Below are positions 22,580 through 33,119 of a stretch of 64,000 nucleotides of DNA, one piece after another. A program made the translations under genes and the position numbers. The DNA is taken from positions 635,001 through 699,000 of the forward strand of contig NC_083400.1 in the NCBI RefSeq assembly GCF_030864355.1, in the 5' to 3' direction. How positions within the stretch are numbered: the first letter of the stretch is position 1; each line of letters starts with the position of its first letter. This DNA is from Cutaneotrichosporon cavernicola (Eukaryota; Basidiomycota; Tremellomycetes; Trichosporonales; Trichosporonaceae). The notes beneath the pieces were generated by a model. The model did no database searches. It had not been told where the DNA came from and worked only from the letters and a program-made list of their open reading frames with translations.

Positions 22580-23761
22580 TTACCAAACCAGTAGGCCGTC
22601 TTCCGTACGCCTAACGAGCCCGGGAGACGGCTTGGGCAAGGCACCAGAATACGCGCTCCCGTCCCAACTCGCCTCGCGGCTCATAGCAACACCGCCAACG
22701 CGAGGGACAGTGAGCGAGTTTCGGTGAGTTGTGCTGAGGCTGATACTGGTAGAGCGGCTGAGGTCCAACGACTCGCGCCAAGCGGAGCGGATCGTTGCCT
22801 CCTCTTCCTCTTCTTCAGACTCATCTGAACAATCCTCCCTCTCTTCACAGGAGAGGGACGACACAGACGAGCTGGCGGACAGCGTTCCCCGCTGCCACAA
22901 GTATAGCCACATCGAGAAGGGGACGAGGACGAGGGCCAGCACCCGCGCCAGGGCTGAGAGGGAGAGGCCTGCACAGCGACGGCGTTCCGGTTCTAGCGCA
23001 AGCGACGGCGTTGGCGTTTCGTGTAGGTGGATCGGTGACGCGAGTGCCAGTAAAGTCTCTGGCTCGTTTGGCTCGAGAGCTGTACTCAAATAAGGTTGCC
23101 GTGACTTGAGGCGGATGGGTGACGCGAGTCCGGGGTTTCCGGATTCTGTCGCTGGGAGACGGCGTTCGAGCTCGCATTGCCTTACATGTGGCCTGGACTC
23201 GAGGTGGAGCGTGCGCGATGTGCTCTCGGATTCGGGGAGGGAGCGGCGCGCCAGTGTACGGTGCTCCAGAGATAGGGAGGGGTTGGCATGAGAGAACGTG
23301 CTTGCGTCCAGTGAGAGTATCGGCGAACGCGGTGGGAGGGGTAGAGATGCATGGCGGAGTAACTGGACACCATCAAGATCCAGTTCGGCGGGGAAGACTA
23401 GCGGAGTGAAGCTCGGTTGGGTGGGGGTTGGCTCGCGGATGGACATCAACTCCGACTGGGTGGAGACGGGGCGGCGCCGAGGTGGGGGCGGTAGGGCCGT
23501 TGGAGACGCGGGAAGCAAGGGAGACCAGTGCGGTGTGGCAGGCTGGGCTGGCGGGGTCCAGTTCACCGCGGATGAGGGAGGGAAGCGTGGTGACTGTGGC
23601 GGCCGGAGCGCCAGTTCCACCATCTCTACTTCGGGGTCGGGAGAGCGCGGCATCGATGCGCGCTGAGGGTCAATGGGCATCGTGTCATCGAGGCCTCCGC
23701 CTTCGTCAACCTCGAGTTTGGTGACGCCAGTCAGTCCCAGGCCGCACATGGTGTTAGACAT
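22580..23761 (-). CDS. Single-pass membrane protein of unknown function
   Basis: I do not recognise this protein. It is a single uninterrupted frame of 393 codons starting with ATG at 23761. Residues 1 to about 260 are Pro/Ser/Leu/Glu-rich and probably disordered. One hydrophobic span (ARVLALVLVPFSMWLYLW) lies near residues 270-290, preceded by Arg/Glu-rich sequence. It is followed by a Ser-rich and strongly acidic segment (a run of seven Glu/Asp residues), with a C terminus ending GLLVW. There is no N-terminal signal peptide, so a membrane-anchored protein with most mass on the cytoplasmic side is possible. Codon use is GC-rich like its neighbours. Confidence 0.6.
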   Translation of the reverse strand: MSNTMCGLGLTGVTKLEVDEGGGLDDTMPIDPQRASMPRSPDPEVEMVELALRPPQSPRFPPSSAVNWTPPAQPATPHWSPLLPASPTALPPPPRRRPVSTQSELMSIREPTPTQPSFTPLVFPAELDLDGVQLLRHASLPLPPRSPILSLDASTFSHANPSLSLEHRTLARRSLPESESTSRTLHLESRPHVRQCELERRLPATESGNPGLASPIRLKSRQPYLSTALEPNEPETLLALASPIHLHETPTPSLALEPERRRCAGLSLSALARVLALVLVPFSMWLYLWQRGTLSASSSVSSLSCEEREDCSDESEEEEEEATIRSAWRESLDLSRSTSISLSTTHRNSLTVPRVGGVAMSREASWDGSAYSGALPKPSPGLVRRTEDGLLVW

Positions 23762-24273
23762 TACTGAATCTGAAGGGGATGCCAGGTTGTATTATATCCA
23801 GACAAAGCTGATACACTCAGCGTGAGGTCAGTACACATTAGTTTGACTGCGGAGCGACCAGAGTGGCCAGAGTGGCCAGAGTGGGGTGGGTGGCAAGAGT
23901 GGGGTGGATGGACGGAGAGGAGAGAGGAGGGTTATTATCAATGTGCATAGTTGAGTTTGTACCTCGTACCTATGCCATCATGAATTTCCGCCCAGTTGTT
24001 CCCGCTTTCATGTTACTTTACCTCTGCCACTGCCCTTGAAGGAAAGCTAGCAAGAGCACTGCGCTGAGCACTGCACTGAGCACTGCATATGAGCTTGTGC
24101 GTCTTTAACTTTTATAGCCTGGGTCCTACCTAGCTCTCGCCCTCCCCGAACCCGATTCCCGTCATGTCGACAACCTTGATTCCAACATTGCTCTTCTCAT
24201 AGTCTCACCCGCATCTCGAAACCAGCCTTCCCTCTCCTCTCCCACCTACCACCACCCTCCTTTCAATTCACCC
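23762..24273. promoter_or_regulatory. Divergent promoter with short tandem repeats
   Basis: 512 nt lie between the membrane protein gene and the HIT gene. Two small tandem arrays are visible: copies of ccagagtgg at about 23858-23885 and about three copies of a 12-mer like gagcactgcact at about 24054-24090. The part next to the HIT gene is pyrimidine-rich, as in leaders elsewhere in the window. Confidence 0.4.
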
Positions 24274-25371
24274 ATGAAGTTCAACTGCTTCAAGGACCCA
24301 GACCCAGAATCAGGCCCCCCCGTCTCTAGGACAGGGTGCATCTTCTGCGACGTGACACGCGACAAGGGCTTCGACGTCGTTTACGAGGTGCGTCGCTCGT
24401 GCTGTTTAACTGGTCCTGGGAGCGTAACTGGCGGGAGGCGTTCCTACAAGTCCCCGGGACCTGGCGGCAGCACAACACTACACCTTATCTTGGATCGTGG
24501 CGTTCTGATTGCAGGACACCGAGCTCGTCGCGTTCCGTGACCGCTGGCCACGCGCCGCTGGACATCTTCTCGTCATTCCGAGGATGCATATAGGAACTGT
24601 GTCCGACCTGCGGGCTGAGCATGCTGGGCTAGGTAAGTTTAGAGCTTCTGTTTGGCAATCGAACAGGAGGAATGTGAGGTGGACTTGCCGGGCCGTTGTG
24701 TTGTGGGAAGGAAGCGAGCATTGTGGGTTCCTCGAGCACGCGTTAAAGCACGTACAACATACGCACGGTCCATAAGACGGACGGACACGTGATTGCATGC
24801 CTCCGATGATCATGTGCGCGGTCGACCGCACGTTGATGCTAGTGAGATCCCCGGTCAAGTTGGCCCCTCACGCTCGATATGGCACGCGACGCTCTGGGAC
24901 CTAGTGCTGCTATTGACTGTTGTTTGCTGCATTCGTAAGCCTTGTGGCGCTACCCGTGATGGTGGCGCCAGGCTTACGCCATCAGCACGACTGGTTCCTA
25001 CCGGCAGTGTTGATCCCCGGCACGAGACACATCAGGCTGGGTCGCTACTCGACTCTGCGCTGCTCACTAGTTGCGGTTCACGGTTATCACGCCAGTTCTC
25101 ACGGCTGACCCCAGTCACGCGCATGAAGGAGCGCGGCATCGCCCTCGCCCCAGGCGCAACCAAGCTCGGCTTCCACATCCCGCCATTCTCCAGCGTCCAC
25201 CACCTCCACTTGCACGTCTTCACGCCGCCCTTCACTGCGCTGGGACGGGTGATGTACCCCGTCCACAGCCGCGGACAGGGTAAGGGTTGGAGCTGGTTCG
25301 TGAGTGCCGACCAGGCCATTGCCATTCTCCAGAATGGGCATCGCATTCGCCTGGGCGCCAGCAAGCCCTAG
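24274..25371 (+). CDS. HIT-family protein (histidine triad hydrolase)
   Basis: A histidine triad protein of the HINT/aprataxin-like group that hydrolyses or transfers nucleotides, for example AMP conjugates. Three exons (24274-24387, 24515-24632, 25115-25371) give 162 residues. GCIFCDVTRDKGFDVVYE opens the HIT fold, LVAFRDRWPRAAGHLLVIPRMH is the substrate-binding core, and HHLHLHVF near residues 107-114 is the catalytic H-x-H-x-H-x-x triad. The splice from AEHAGL to VTRMKERG keeps both frame and family spacing. The second intron is 482 nt, large for this genome; I found no exon in it. The exact substrate cannot be assigned; HINT3-like is the closest match by eye. Confidence 0.87.
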
Positions 25372-25699
25372 CTAGTGTTCTCTTCCCCGACGACTCATGG
25401 TCCGATTCATGTCCTGTAAGCTATTGTTCTGTTCCCCAGACCCTCGCGTCAGAGGCACTGGCGTCTTGAGGCACTCGCGCTACTCTGCCACACTGCTCCT
25501 GACCCACTCCCACCTACCTCACTTTCCTTCAGCAGCGCCGAAGCCCAAATGATACCCCTTGGCCCTATCTGTAGAATCATAGAGTTTAATGTACACTGAT
25601 ATACATTGAAATCGTCGCCATCTATGGGCACAGAAACGGGTGTCAACGGAACAAGGAGCTTACTATATAAACGCGAAGAGCCACTGCACGTCTTGGGGC
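25372..25699. other. Convergent intergenic region
   Basis: 328 nt between the 3' ends of the HIT gene and the Spf31-like gene. It ends inside the hairpin at 25684-25717. No gene was seen. Confidence 0.4.
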
Positions 25700-25717
25700 C
25701 TACCCCAAGACGTGCAG
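25684..25717 (-). repeat. Perfect 15-bp hairpin around a stop codon
   Basis: Positions 25684-25698 and 25703-25717 are exact reverse complements with a 4-nt loop (25699-25702). Read on the minus strand the upstream arm encodes the last five codons (LHVLG) of the Spf31-like protein. The TAG stop (25702-25700) lies in the loop. Confidence 0.9.
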
Positions 25718-26761
25718 GTTCTTCTTGGCCTTCTTGACCTTGCGCACCTTCTCTTTGTGCATGTAGTTGCGCCAGTCGCCGATACGCTCGTCGCGGCGCT
25801 CTTGTGAATCAAGGACGACAAATAGTGATAGTAAGCAGTTTCGCACGAAGAACATAGCGTCAGCATCTGTCTCACAAACTAGCAGTCTTCTCCTTGCCAA
25901 ACACGCAAACAGGACGGGCTGATGACTCATCGGATGCGGCCTGGTCTGGTAAGAATCGGCCACGCCCCACAGGGGACGGAGAACGAGCGACTCACCATCC
26001 CACGCCTTCTGTTCTTCGACCTTGCGCTTGCGGCGCGCCTTCTCCGCTTCCACGGCGGCGCGCTCGTTCGCCTCGTTAACCGCAACCATGTTCGCGCGGC
26101 TGTTGTCAGCTAAGTTAGCAGGGGTGAAAACCCACTTCTTCTCGTCCATCGACTCCTCGAGGATCAACTGCTTGGCTTTAGTGCGCAGCTGGATCTGGAA
26201 CGGAGGGCTCATGCCAGTGACCCGTGGGTCGTCGTCTGCGACCTTGGTCGAGTATCCTGATCCCAGCGCCCTGCCGTTAGCCTCAGCTGTATTCGTTGTA
26301 GCTCACTCCTTGAGCACCAGCGTTCGCGCGTATGTCAAGATCGAGTCGATCTTCTCGCGCTCCGCCGCGTCTGAAAGCATCCCCTCCGCCTGTCGTCAGC
26401 TTTGACATTGCTATGGAGCCCACCTTCTTCAGCAAGTCGAACGCCTGTCCGTCAGTGGCCACTCAAGCGGGTCAGCTCACCTCTGGTCCCTGTTCATGTT
26501 GGAACTTGTCGGGGTGAATCAGCAGAGACTTCTTACGATAAGCCTTCTTGACCTCTGCGTCTGTTGCGAACGCGTCAATGTCCAGGGCCTCGTACGGGCT
26601 ACGATTAGCTGAGCTCGATTACAGGTGACCTCCACTCGTGACTCACTTCTTCTTGAATGCGCGAAGGATGCGCTCCACCTGACCATCAGCATATACCCTG
26701 TCGGTACACATCCGCGCGTACTTACCTCCGCCGTCCTGGTTGCGTCGGTAGTTTTAGACAT
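25700..26761 (-). CDS. spf31: Spf31/DNAJC8-like J-domain protein
   Basis: A J-domain protein linked to the spliceosome (S. pombe Spf31, human DNAJC8), probably recruiting an Hsp70. Seven exons (26761-26726, 26678-26647, 26598-26481, 26444-26424, 26389-26307, 26270-25996, 25800-25700) give 221 residues; exon 4 is only 21 nt. The J domain begins NPYEALDIDAFATDAEVKKAYRKKSLLIHPDKF, with the HPD motif. The C-terminal half is a basic coiled coil ending ERRDERIGDWRNYMHKEKVRKVKKAKKN, the family tail. Within exon 6, CTAAC and ACAACAG at about 26110-26125 look like an intron end, but the frame is open and no good donor lies upstream, so I kept it as coding. Divergent from TFG1. Confidence 0.85.
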
Positions 26762-27047
26762 GGTTGATGGATTATGTGGGTTGTTGTTGGTTGCTCTTGA
26801 CTTGGTCAGCCAGGAGCGGGTGGTTCGAGGAAGGTTGGGTGGCAAACAGCCGCTTCTGCGGGAGTATCGGCATTTGAGGAATGTGGCAATTAGTCTTAAG
26901 TTCGCCACCCATTGATATCGACGAGTTAATCAGCATCCGCACTCATCACCATAACCTAAACCCTTCGAACCGCTTTGTCTCTTTGTTCTTCACTTCACTC
27001 TCCATAACTCTCCTCGCGAAACATTCCTCCCTCATCCTCCCGCAGCC
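26762..27047. promoter_or_regulatory. SPF31-TFG1 bidirectional promoter
   Basis: 286 nt between the divergent starts of a splicing-linked gene and a general transcription factor gene. The TFG1 side is pyrimidine-rich, ending in a CGCAG just before the ATG. No further motif is clear. Confidence 0.4.
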
Positions 27048-29308
27048 ATGGACGAGGCTTTCTTCCTCAAGAAGAAGACAAAGCCAAACGCGATCCGTGG
27101 CCGCGGCCCTCCCCGCCCCGCCGCCTCGACCTCTCGTCCGCCTGCGACGTTCACACGCCCCCCTCCGCGACCCACTCCGAAGCGTCCACTGCGGAAGGTT
27201 GGTCTTCAAGTCGAGCCGACCAGGGTCTCGTCCACCGATGGCAAGGATATCTTAACCTTCGACATCGTGAGCGCGGCGCCAGACCAGAAGCAGCGCTTCA
27301 ATGTCATGAAGCTCAACTCGACCAAGGAGGTAGACCCGGGCGCGCTCCCTGCCCCAATTATGATGAACCGCAAGCAGCCGGGTCCGAAAAACCTTCCACA
27401 GCTCGCGACCGACAGCGAAGGCAAGGTCATTGGGCGGTACGTGTTCGACGAGGAGGGGAACCCCGTACTCGATGAGGAAGGCAAGCCGACTATCGAGAAG
27501 AGGGTGGAAATGGATATGAGCCTCGTGGGTACCGCTCCGGGCACGAACAACAAGCGCCGCGGCAAGCGCCAGACCAAGGAAGTGTTCCACCAGGACGTCG
27601 AGGTGATCAAGCTGCGCCGCGAGGAGGCCAATCCTTGGGTCCTCGAGAGCAAGAACAAGACCCCTGAGAGTGCTGAGACGGCTGCGCACATTCCGGAGCA
27701 CTGGGTCGGCCGCATGGTCGAGCAGGCGGCGCTTCCCACTGTTCTCCTGATCAACGACGGCACGCAGTCCAACTTCACCATGATTCCCCTTGGGCGGACG
27801 TACAAGTTTGAGCCGGAGCGCCCGTTCAAGGTCATGGATGTGGATCAAGCGCACAAATACGTGAGTCGGTATGATGGAGACAGTTATTGACAGACTAGTT
27901 TGAGAAGCAGTCGAGGGGCGGAGCCCACGACCGCTGGGGCCAACGCCAGGAGGGGCCTGGAGGCACTTATGTGGTCAAGAACGAACCGCGGGGGTTAGAG
28001 GAGCGGGCGAACCGCATGGAGTGGAACATAATGGCGAACAAGGGCACACTCCCGCAACGCCAGCCGAAGCGCGAACGCTACGAGGAGGACTATGTGCGCG
28101 AGGGACGCAACATAGGCCGCGGGCTCGAGGGCGGCGTCGACGAGGAGCTCGACTACGATGCGAACGACGACTTCCAGGACGACGACGATGTGAACACGTT
28201 CTACCACGATGCCGATGCGGACGAGGAGAAGAAACTGCAGGACGAGCGCCAGAAGAAGGAGTACCGCATGGCCAACTTCACGTTCGGCGATCGCTCGCAG
28301 ATCGAAGACAAGGAGGAGGAAGACGACGATGATGATGACGACGACCTCTTCGGCGACAAGCAGAAGTTGTCCAAGGACGGCAAGCGTCTGCGTCGCCTGC
28401 AGCGCAAGCAGGCGCTCGGCGAGGACGCGGACCTCTTCGAGAGCTCCGACGACGACGACGACGACTCGGATAGCAGCGACGAGGAGGACGAGAAAGAGAA
28501 GGACAAAGACAAGGACAAGGACCGCCGCCAGCCAGGCTCTGCCGAGAAGAGTCGCGCCGGTTCCCGCGCCGGTTCCCGTGCCCCCGACGGCCGCTCAGGC
28601 TCGCCCGCGCCGCGCCACCACCCTGGAGGCCAACGCCCACCGGGTGCCGGTGCTCAGCTCCTCGCAAAGCGCGCTGCCAGCCGCGGCGTCTCCCCTCGTC
28701 CACCCGGTGCGTCCGGCAGCTCTCGTGCGGGCAGCCCTCTCGCACGCGGCTCCTCGCCCGTCCAGCGTGAGGTAAGCCCAGCGGTGCGCAGCGGTTCACC
28801 AGCACTCCCGCGCGGCTCATCCCCCGTCCCAGCAACCCGCGAGGGCACGCCCAGCGGGCACACAAAGCCGGGCAAGCGCAAGGCCACCGGCAGCCCCCTC
28901 GACCCGAACGCGGGTGGGCGGCCCGCCTCGCGCCCGCCAGGGAAGCGCAAGAGCGAGGAGGCCGAGGCGACTGGCGGAAAGAAGCGCAAGACTGGGAGCG
29001 CGACCCCAGCCCTGCCTACGGAATTGGACAAAGACGACTTCCCGGGTATGATCAAGCGCGAAGCCGTGCTCGACTGGCTGCGCAAGCAGCCGGGACCGAT
29101 TCGTATGGCTGTCGCCATCAGCGAGTGGTCGCCCACCATTACAGCGCCGTCCAGTAAGCCTCTGAAGATTCGCAACAGGGACCGCTTCCTGGCGTTCGTG
29201 AGAGAGTTTACGGACCGGGTGCTCACAAACCCCGACGCGCCGCCGCCTAAGGACCCCAATATCAAGCCCGACCGAAGCCTTAGGCTCAAGGCTGAGTTCC
29301 AGCGCTAG
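27048..29308 (+). CDS. TFG1: TFIIF alpha subunit (Tfg1/RAP74)
   Basis: The large subunit of the general transcription factor TFIIF, which binds RNA polymerase II at initiation and in early elongation. Two exons (27048-27860 and 27899-29308) with a 38-nt intron give 740 residues. The dimerisation region lies in the N-terminal third and includes the signature WVLESKNKTPESAETAAHIPEH and the stretch TMIPLGRTYKFEPERPFKVMDVDQAHKYFEKQ. The middle is strongly acidic (runs of Asp/Glu around residues 370-430) and then Ser/Pro/Arg-rich. The C-terminal 100 residues, DDFPGMIKREAVLDWLRKQPGPIRM to LKAEFQR, form the winged-helix domain that contacts the CTD phosphatase in relatives. The start has an adequate context (gccATGg). 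Confidence 0.9.
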
Positions 29309-29344
29309 AAGAGTGCAAGGTGCCTGCTGTGGCCGAGTGCACGC

Positions 29345-29851
29345 TCAGAGATACATATTGTAGCATTGTCGCATGAAACTGTACCTGTACGACTGAGTGA
29401 CAGTGGAGCCGGCTGTCATCTTCGAGCCCGAGTACTGATGCTCCTTCAAAAGCGGAGCGCACAGGTTCACGCCGTTGTAGGAGACGAACGCGAAGGAGCT
29501 GGGAATTAGCGCGCTGCGTATACATCAGCACTAGATGAGACGGTTGAGCACCGTTGAACAACGCTGTGGGGTTAACGAGAGGAGAAGCGCTCGCCGCGTT
29601 GTTCGTGAAGACAGGTGAACGGTGCGTAAGACAAATGGTTAACAATTCAAAATAGAGTGTTTTAGCGGCAATACAATATCGACTAAGGGTTATTCTGACC
29701 AGGTCGAGGATTGAACAGCGCCGGAGGCGAACTGGCCGAGAAGGCGTTGGCAGCATTGTTCAGCTCGTTTTGACCACCTGCTGCCCCACTCCAAGGTTAA
29801 ATTTAACCAACTGGTCAGCATCTGCACGCAACCTGCTCCTCGGTCAGCCAT
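29345..29851 (-). CDS. Possible small multi-exon gene, unknown
   Basis: I do not recognise this product. Four exons with GT...AG junctions (29851-29833, 29777-29700, 29563-29542, 29498-29345) join in frame to give about 90 residues. It starts MADRGAGGQNELNNAANAFS and contains SFAFVSYNGVNLCAPLL, ending RQCYNMYL. The last exon has the clearest coding character. The intron at 29699-29564 contains a second in-frame sequence resembling exon 2 (NNAASASPLVNPTALFN against NNAANAFSASSPPALFN), which suggests an exon duplication or an alternative acceptor. It lies between the TFG1 3' end and RPL37. The model rests only on frame continuity and splice signals, so confidence is limited. Confidence 0.4.
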
Positions 29852-29988
29852 AGCACGCCAGAGTCCTCAGTTCGTCCTTCCACCTCTGCTGCAACTCTCC
29901 TCCTTGATCTGGTGCACCTCTAACCAACGCGTTGCGATATAGTACATGCGCTACCTGCGCCTATAACCACGCGAGATGGGCGGACGGT

Positions 29989-30752
29989 TTACTCCGAAGC
30001 AGGCTGGGCCTTCTTGGCGGCGGCACCACCCTCACGGAAGCCGTTCTTGAAGCGGCGGTGGACCGACTTGAGGTTGGCGCAGCGGCCAGTGCCGGTAGTC
30101 TTTCTGCGCTTGGCCTTGAGGCCCCAGTTGTACGAGCGGAGCTTGGCCGCGGGGTAGCCACACTGAGCACAGGCTGGGGTTAGTCCAGTTCGAGCATGCG
30201 GGGCATGCGAGCGCCGGGGATACGGAGTGGTGAGGTGGCGCGTGGATTGGAGCTTGTAGCTCTCAAGTTTGTCGCCAGTCCCCGCATGGAGGACATGGAC
30301 AATCCTTCCATCGTAGAATTTTCCACCATCGATGATCTTGCAGTTCACCGCGAGACCACCCTCCTCGAATCGTCCCCACTTCCATGTCCATGTCCTCCCC
30401 GCCCCCTCTCCCTTTCTCTCCGTCCTTTCATCTCCTCGATACTCACTGTGCTTCTGCTTGTGGAACGAGCGGTTACCGCAGCGGCGGCAGAGCGTGTGGC
30501 TCTTCGAGTGGCGCTTACCGCTGTCTGTCAGCTTTGTTCCTCCAGCATCGCGAGCACTCACAAGGAAGGAGTACCCTGTAGAAACAAGTAAAGCGACCAG
30601 GTCAACCAGTCACGGGACCTTCCGTCAGCTTGTGTACGCCGCAGCGCGCCCCGGTGGGCTAAATTGTACAGACCTTACCCTGCTGTTAGCGATACTCTGT
30701 CCGTGGTGGCCTCGGCCATTGCTGGCTCGCTCGCCACCGCTGCGCTCACCAT
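29989..30752 (-). CDS. RPL37: 60S ribosomal protein L37 (eL37), microexon gene
   Basis: A zinc-binding protein of the large ribosomal subunit. Five coding exons are needed: 30752-30750 (ATG only), 30679-30674 (6 nt, GGTAAG), 30575-30562 (14 nt), 30520-30447 (74 nt) and 30173-29989 (185 nt), giving 93 residues. Together they restore the invariant start M-GK-GTPSF-GKRH. The C2-C2 zinc finger is [20 protein letters not shown], split by the last intron. [25 protein letters not shown] and [12 protein letters not shown] complete the family. The 6-nt exon sits between a CTAACAGCAG acceptor and a GTCTGT donor; the donor is weak. Skipping it would delete the conserved GK, so I consider it real. Confidence 0.9.
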
Positions 30753-31222
30753 TTTTGTCGTTCTTGAGGTGGATGATGGAGACCAAGCTAGGTTGCCCAA
30801 GTTCATAGCAATGGATTGTGGAGTTTCGTCTCGGCGTTTTGCCGTGTGGCAGCGGAATCAAAGTATTGCGGAGGTAAATCGTGTCCATTGCAGAACTTGG
30901 AGTGTGGAATTGTACTTGGTACACAGGGTTTAGACGATCAGCGTAGTCTGTGCATGCGCATCTCCCTCATGTCCATTCTTCTCATCCAGATCCACAGTCA
31001 CCGGGCGTAAACACAACGCGATGCATGAAATGTTCGTGGAATGTGGTGCAAGTGTGAAGGAGTACAGTGGAGGCGGCCGCTGCCAGCCCAGAGAACCTAG
31101 TAAAGCTACAAATAAACTCTTCGCCCGCCTTCGTGGGCACTGCAGAGGATGTACGGCCTCACGCTACTGTGACGGTCGTTGCTCTGGCCCACCGCTCGCC
31201 TATTCGCGCTCCATCGACGATC

Positions 31223-31276
<54 letters not shown>

Positions 31277-31298
31277 TTCTCTCTCTCTCTCCCTTCCA
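30753..31298. other. RPL37 upstream region and CT-repeat
   Basis: 546 nt between the RPL37 start and the stop of the MED19-like gene. It contains the RPL37 promoter and, next to the MED19-like stop, the long CT microsatellite listed separately. No gene was seen. Confidence 0.4.
31224..31291. repeat. CT/AG dinucleotide microsatellite
   Basis: An almost pure CT tract of about 65 nt with a few interrupting T residues. It begins 8 nt after the MED19-like stop codon (31299-31301), so the transcript would carry a long AG tract at the start of its 3' UTR. Confidence 0.9.
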
Positions 31299-32429
31299 CT
31301 AGCGCTTGAACACGCCGCGGACGCTCACGTCGTTCCCGCTGCTGGATGACGCGCCCATCGGGCTCGCGCTGCGGCTCCCCGTTCCGACCGCGCGCTTCTT
31401 CGCAGTGGGATACGGGCCATCGCCCGGCCGCTTCGTGCCGCTTGGTGTGCCCGGTGCTCGGCCCGCAGGCCGGGGAGTGGGTGTGCCCGGCGTACCGGGG
31501 CGGAAACCGCTCTGGCCAGGCGGCGCACTGGCACGCGGGAACGGCGGCTTCTGTACAGGCTTGCGTGGGACACTGAATGGCGTCCGCGCCTTTGGCGGTG
31601 GAGGATTGGGCACACCAGGCACCGGTGTGCCGGGCATGTCGGGGAGGTCGGGGGCTACGCTCTGGCTCATGCGCGCCTTCTTGCGCGCGCGCCTCTCCTC
31701 GGCCTCCTTGACGCCGAGCTTGACGCCTTGTGCGTAACCATCGACCTTGACGCCAACCTCGAGGCGTGCCGACGCGAAGGCCTCGGGCGGGAGGAGGGCA
31801 AGGGGCCCCATCGCATTCTCCTCGGGTTGCCACGGGTGGGCCTCGCCCGGTCTCAAGTACTCGGGTACGAGTGGGAGGAGGGATGGTTGCGCGTTGGTAC
31901 CGAGCGGCATTGGGTCTAAAGTTAGCCCCACGGAGCAGACCCAGGACAGCATTGTTGTGTGGCATTTAGGGGTTCGCAATGGTTTGGAGGCAATACCCAC
32001 CGATGCAGTCCTCGAGTAACCCAACATAGCCTTTGCTCAGCCCCTGCTTCCTCCGTGGGCGCTTCAAGGAGCCGCCAGGCGCCTCGTCGTCCGTCTCTGG
32101 TACGGGGTCGAAGTACGGTCGGACGTACGTGTTGTACAGCCCATCGAGGTGAAGGAGCGAGATCAGGTCGTGCGACGCATGCAGGTGCTTCACTGGGAGA
32201 GCTGGGGTTAGCGGGTTCCTCAGTCAAGTGTGTCAAGAAGCTGCGAGCGAAGCTGTGAACCGCGGCGAAGTATCAACGCATAACTGGAAATGAGAAGCAG
32301 GAGAACAAGGGAGGCGATGTATTGATGGTTGAGATAGCCTCGGATGACTAGGAGGGAAGGTTTGCACTCACGGTCCCACTCGGGTAGAAGGAGCTTGGAC
32401 GCGTCTCGCTTTGAGGTCGGAGAGGCCAT
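31299..32429 (-). CDS. MED19: Probable Mediator subunit 19 (Med19/Rox3-like)
   Basis: Probably a Mediator head-module subunit that links regulators to RNA polymerase II. Three exons (32429-32372, 32201-32001, 31915-31299) give 291 residues. The pattern HDLISLLHLDGLYNTYVRPY, a charged stretch, then GLSKGYVGLLEDCIGDP resembles the Med19 core: an N-terminal tyrosine-rich helix, a basic linker and a short helix before a turn. The C-terminal half is basic and then Pro/Gly/Ser-rich and disordered, with an Ala/Arg/Lys helix (KEAEERRARKKARMSQS). This is family recognition by pattern only and should be treated as probable. A long AG tract directly follows the stop. Confidence 0.55.
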
Positions 32430-33119
32430 GCCGCGAGGTATCTTAGTGTCTCGATGAATGCACAGATGAATGGGTGTGGATGGAGAGTGAGGGAGAAAGA
32501 TGCGATGGAAGATGTAGAGGTGGTTCCATTTGGGTAATCACTTGGTGATCGGCTCAAGAGTGTTGCATAAGACGGAAGCAGATTGTTGGGTGGTGGTGGC
32601 TGTGCCTGAATAGGCAGGCGGACTGAACCGCCCACTCCGCAAGCTGCCCCATTGCCATCCCAGGTGTCCGTGACGGTTGGCCTCCAATTCCTCCAACAAA
32701 CCCATCCCCTTCCCCACAACCTCGTTGTTTTGCTGGCACCTCGTTGAAATCTGAACGTTACTCCTTCTCCTGCCATTGCCCTCTCGCACCGTTTCAACTA
32801 ACACTTGTTGACACTCTGACACCACATTCCAGGATCTCTTATAGGCGCGTCTCGATCGCGCCCACAGACACTTGCACGCTAGGACAGACTGAGTACAAAC
32901 TGTGGAGATCATTCATTGTCTGGCTAAACAGGCACCAGTAGTGTTTTACGGGGTCAAAGCGGGGCAAGCAAGTGAAGGGGTAAGAACGGGCCTCCTCTAA
33001 TACATGTAGGTCAAGGGGGAAAGGAAAGAGGGGAAAGGAGATGGGTCTCCCCCGAAATAATGTCGAGGTCGTGTTCTAATACGTCAGCCATTAATTAACA
33101 CAAGGATTCTGATAACTCA
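32430..33119. other. Intergenic region
   Basis: 690 nt holding the upstream region of the MED19-like gene and the 3' UTR of peptide precursor 1. It includes a likely 3' UTR intron (33120-33076) that begins inside that gene's stop codon. No other gene was seen. Confidence 0.4.

Noticed and set aside
26096..26127. Extra intron in SPF31 (CTAAC...ACAACAG)
   Set aside because: The acceptor looks good, but the only nearby donor is GTTTTC and the reading frame is open and family-like without splicing.
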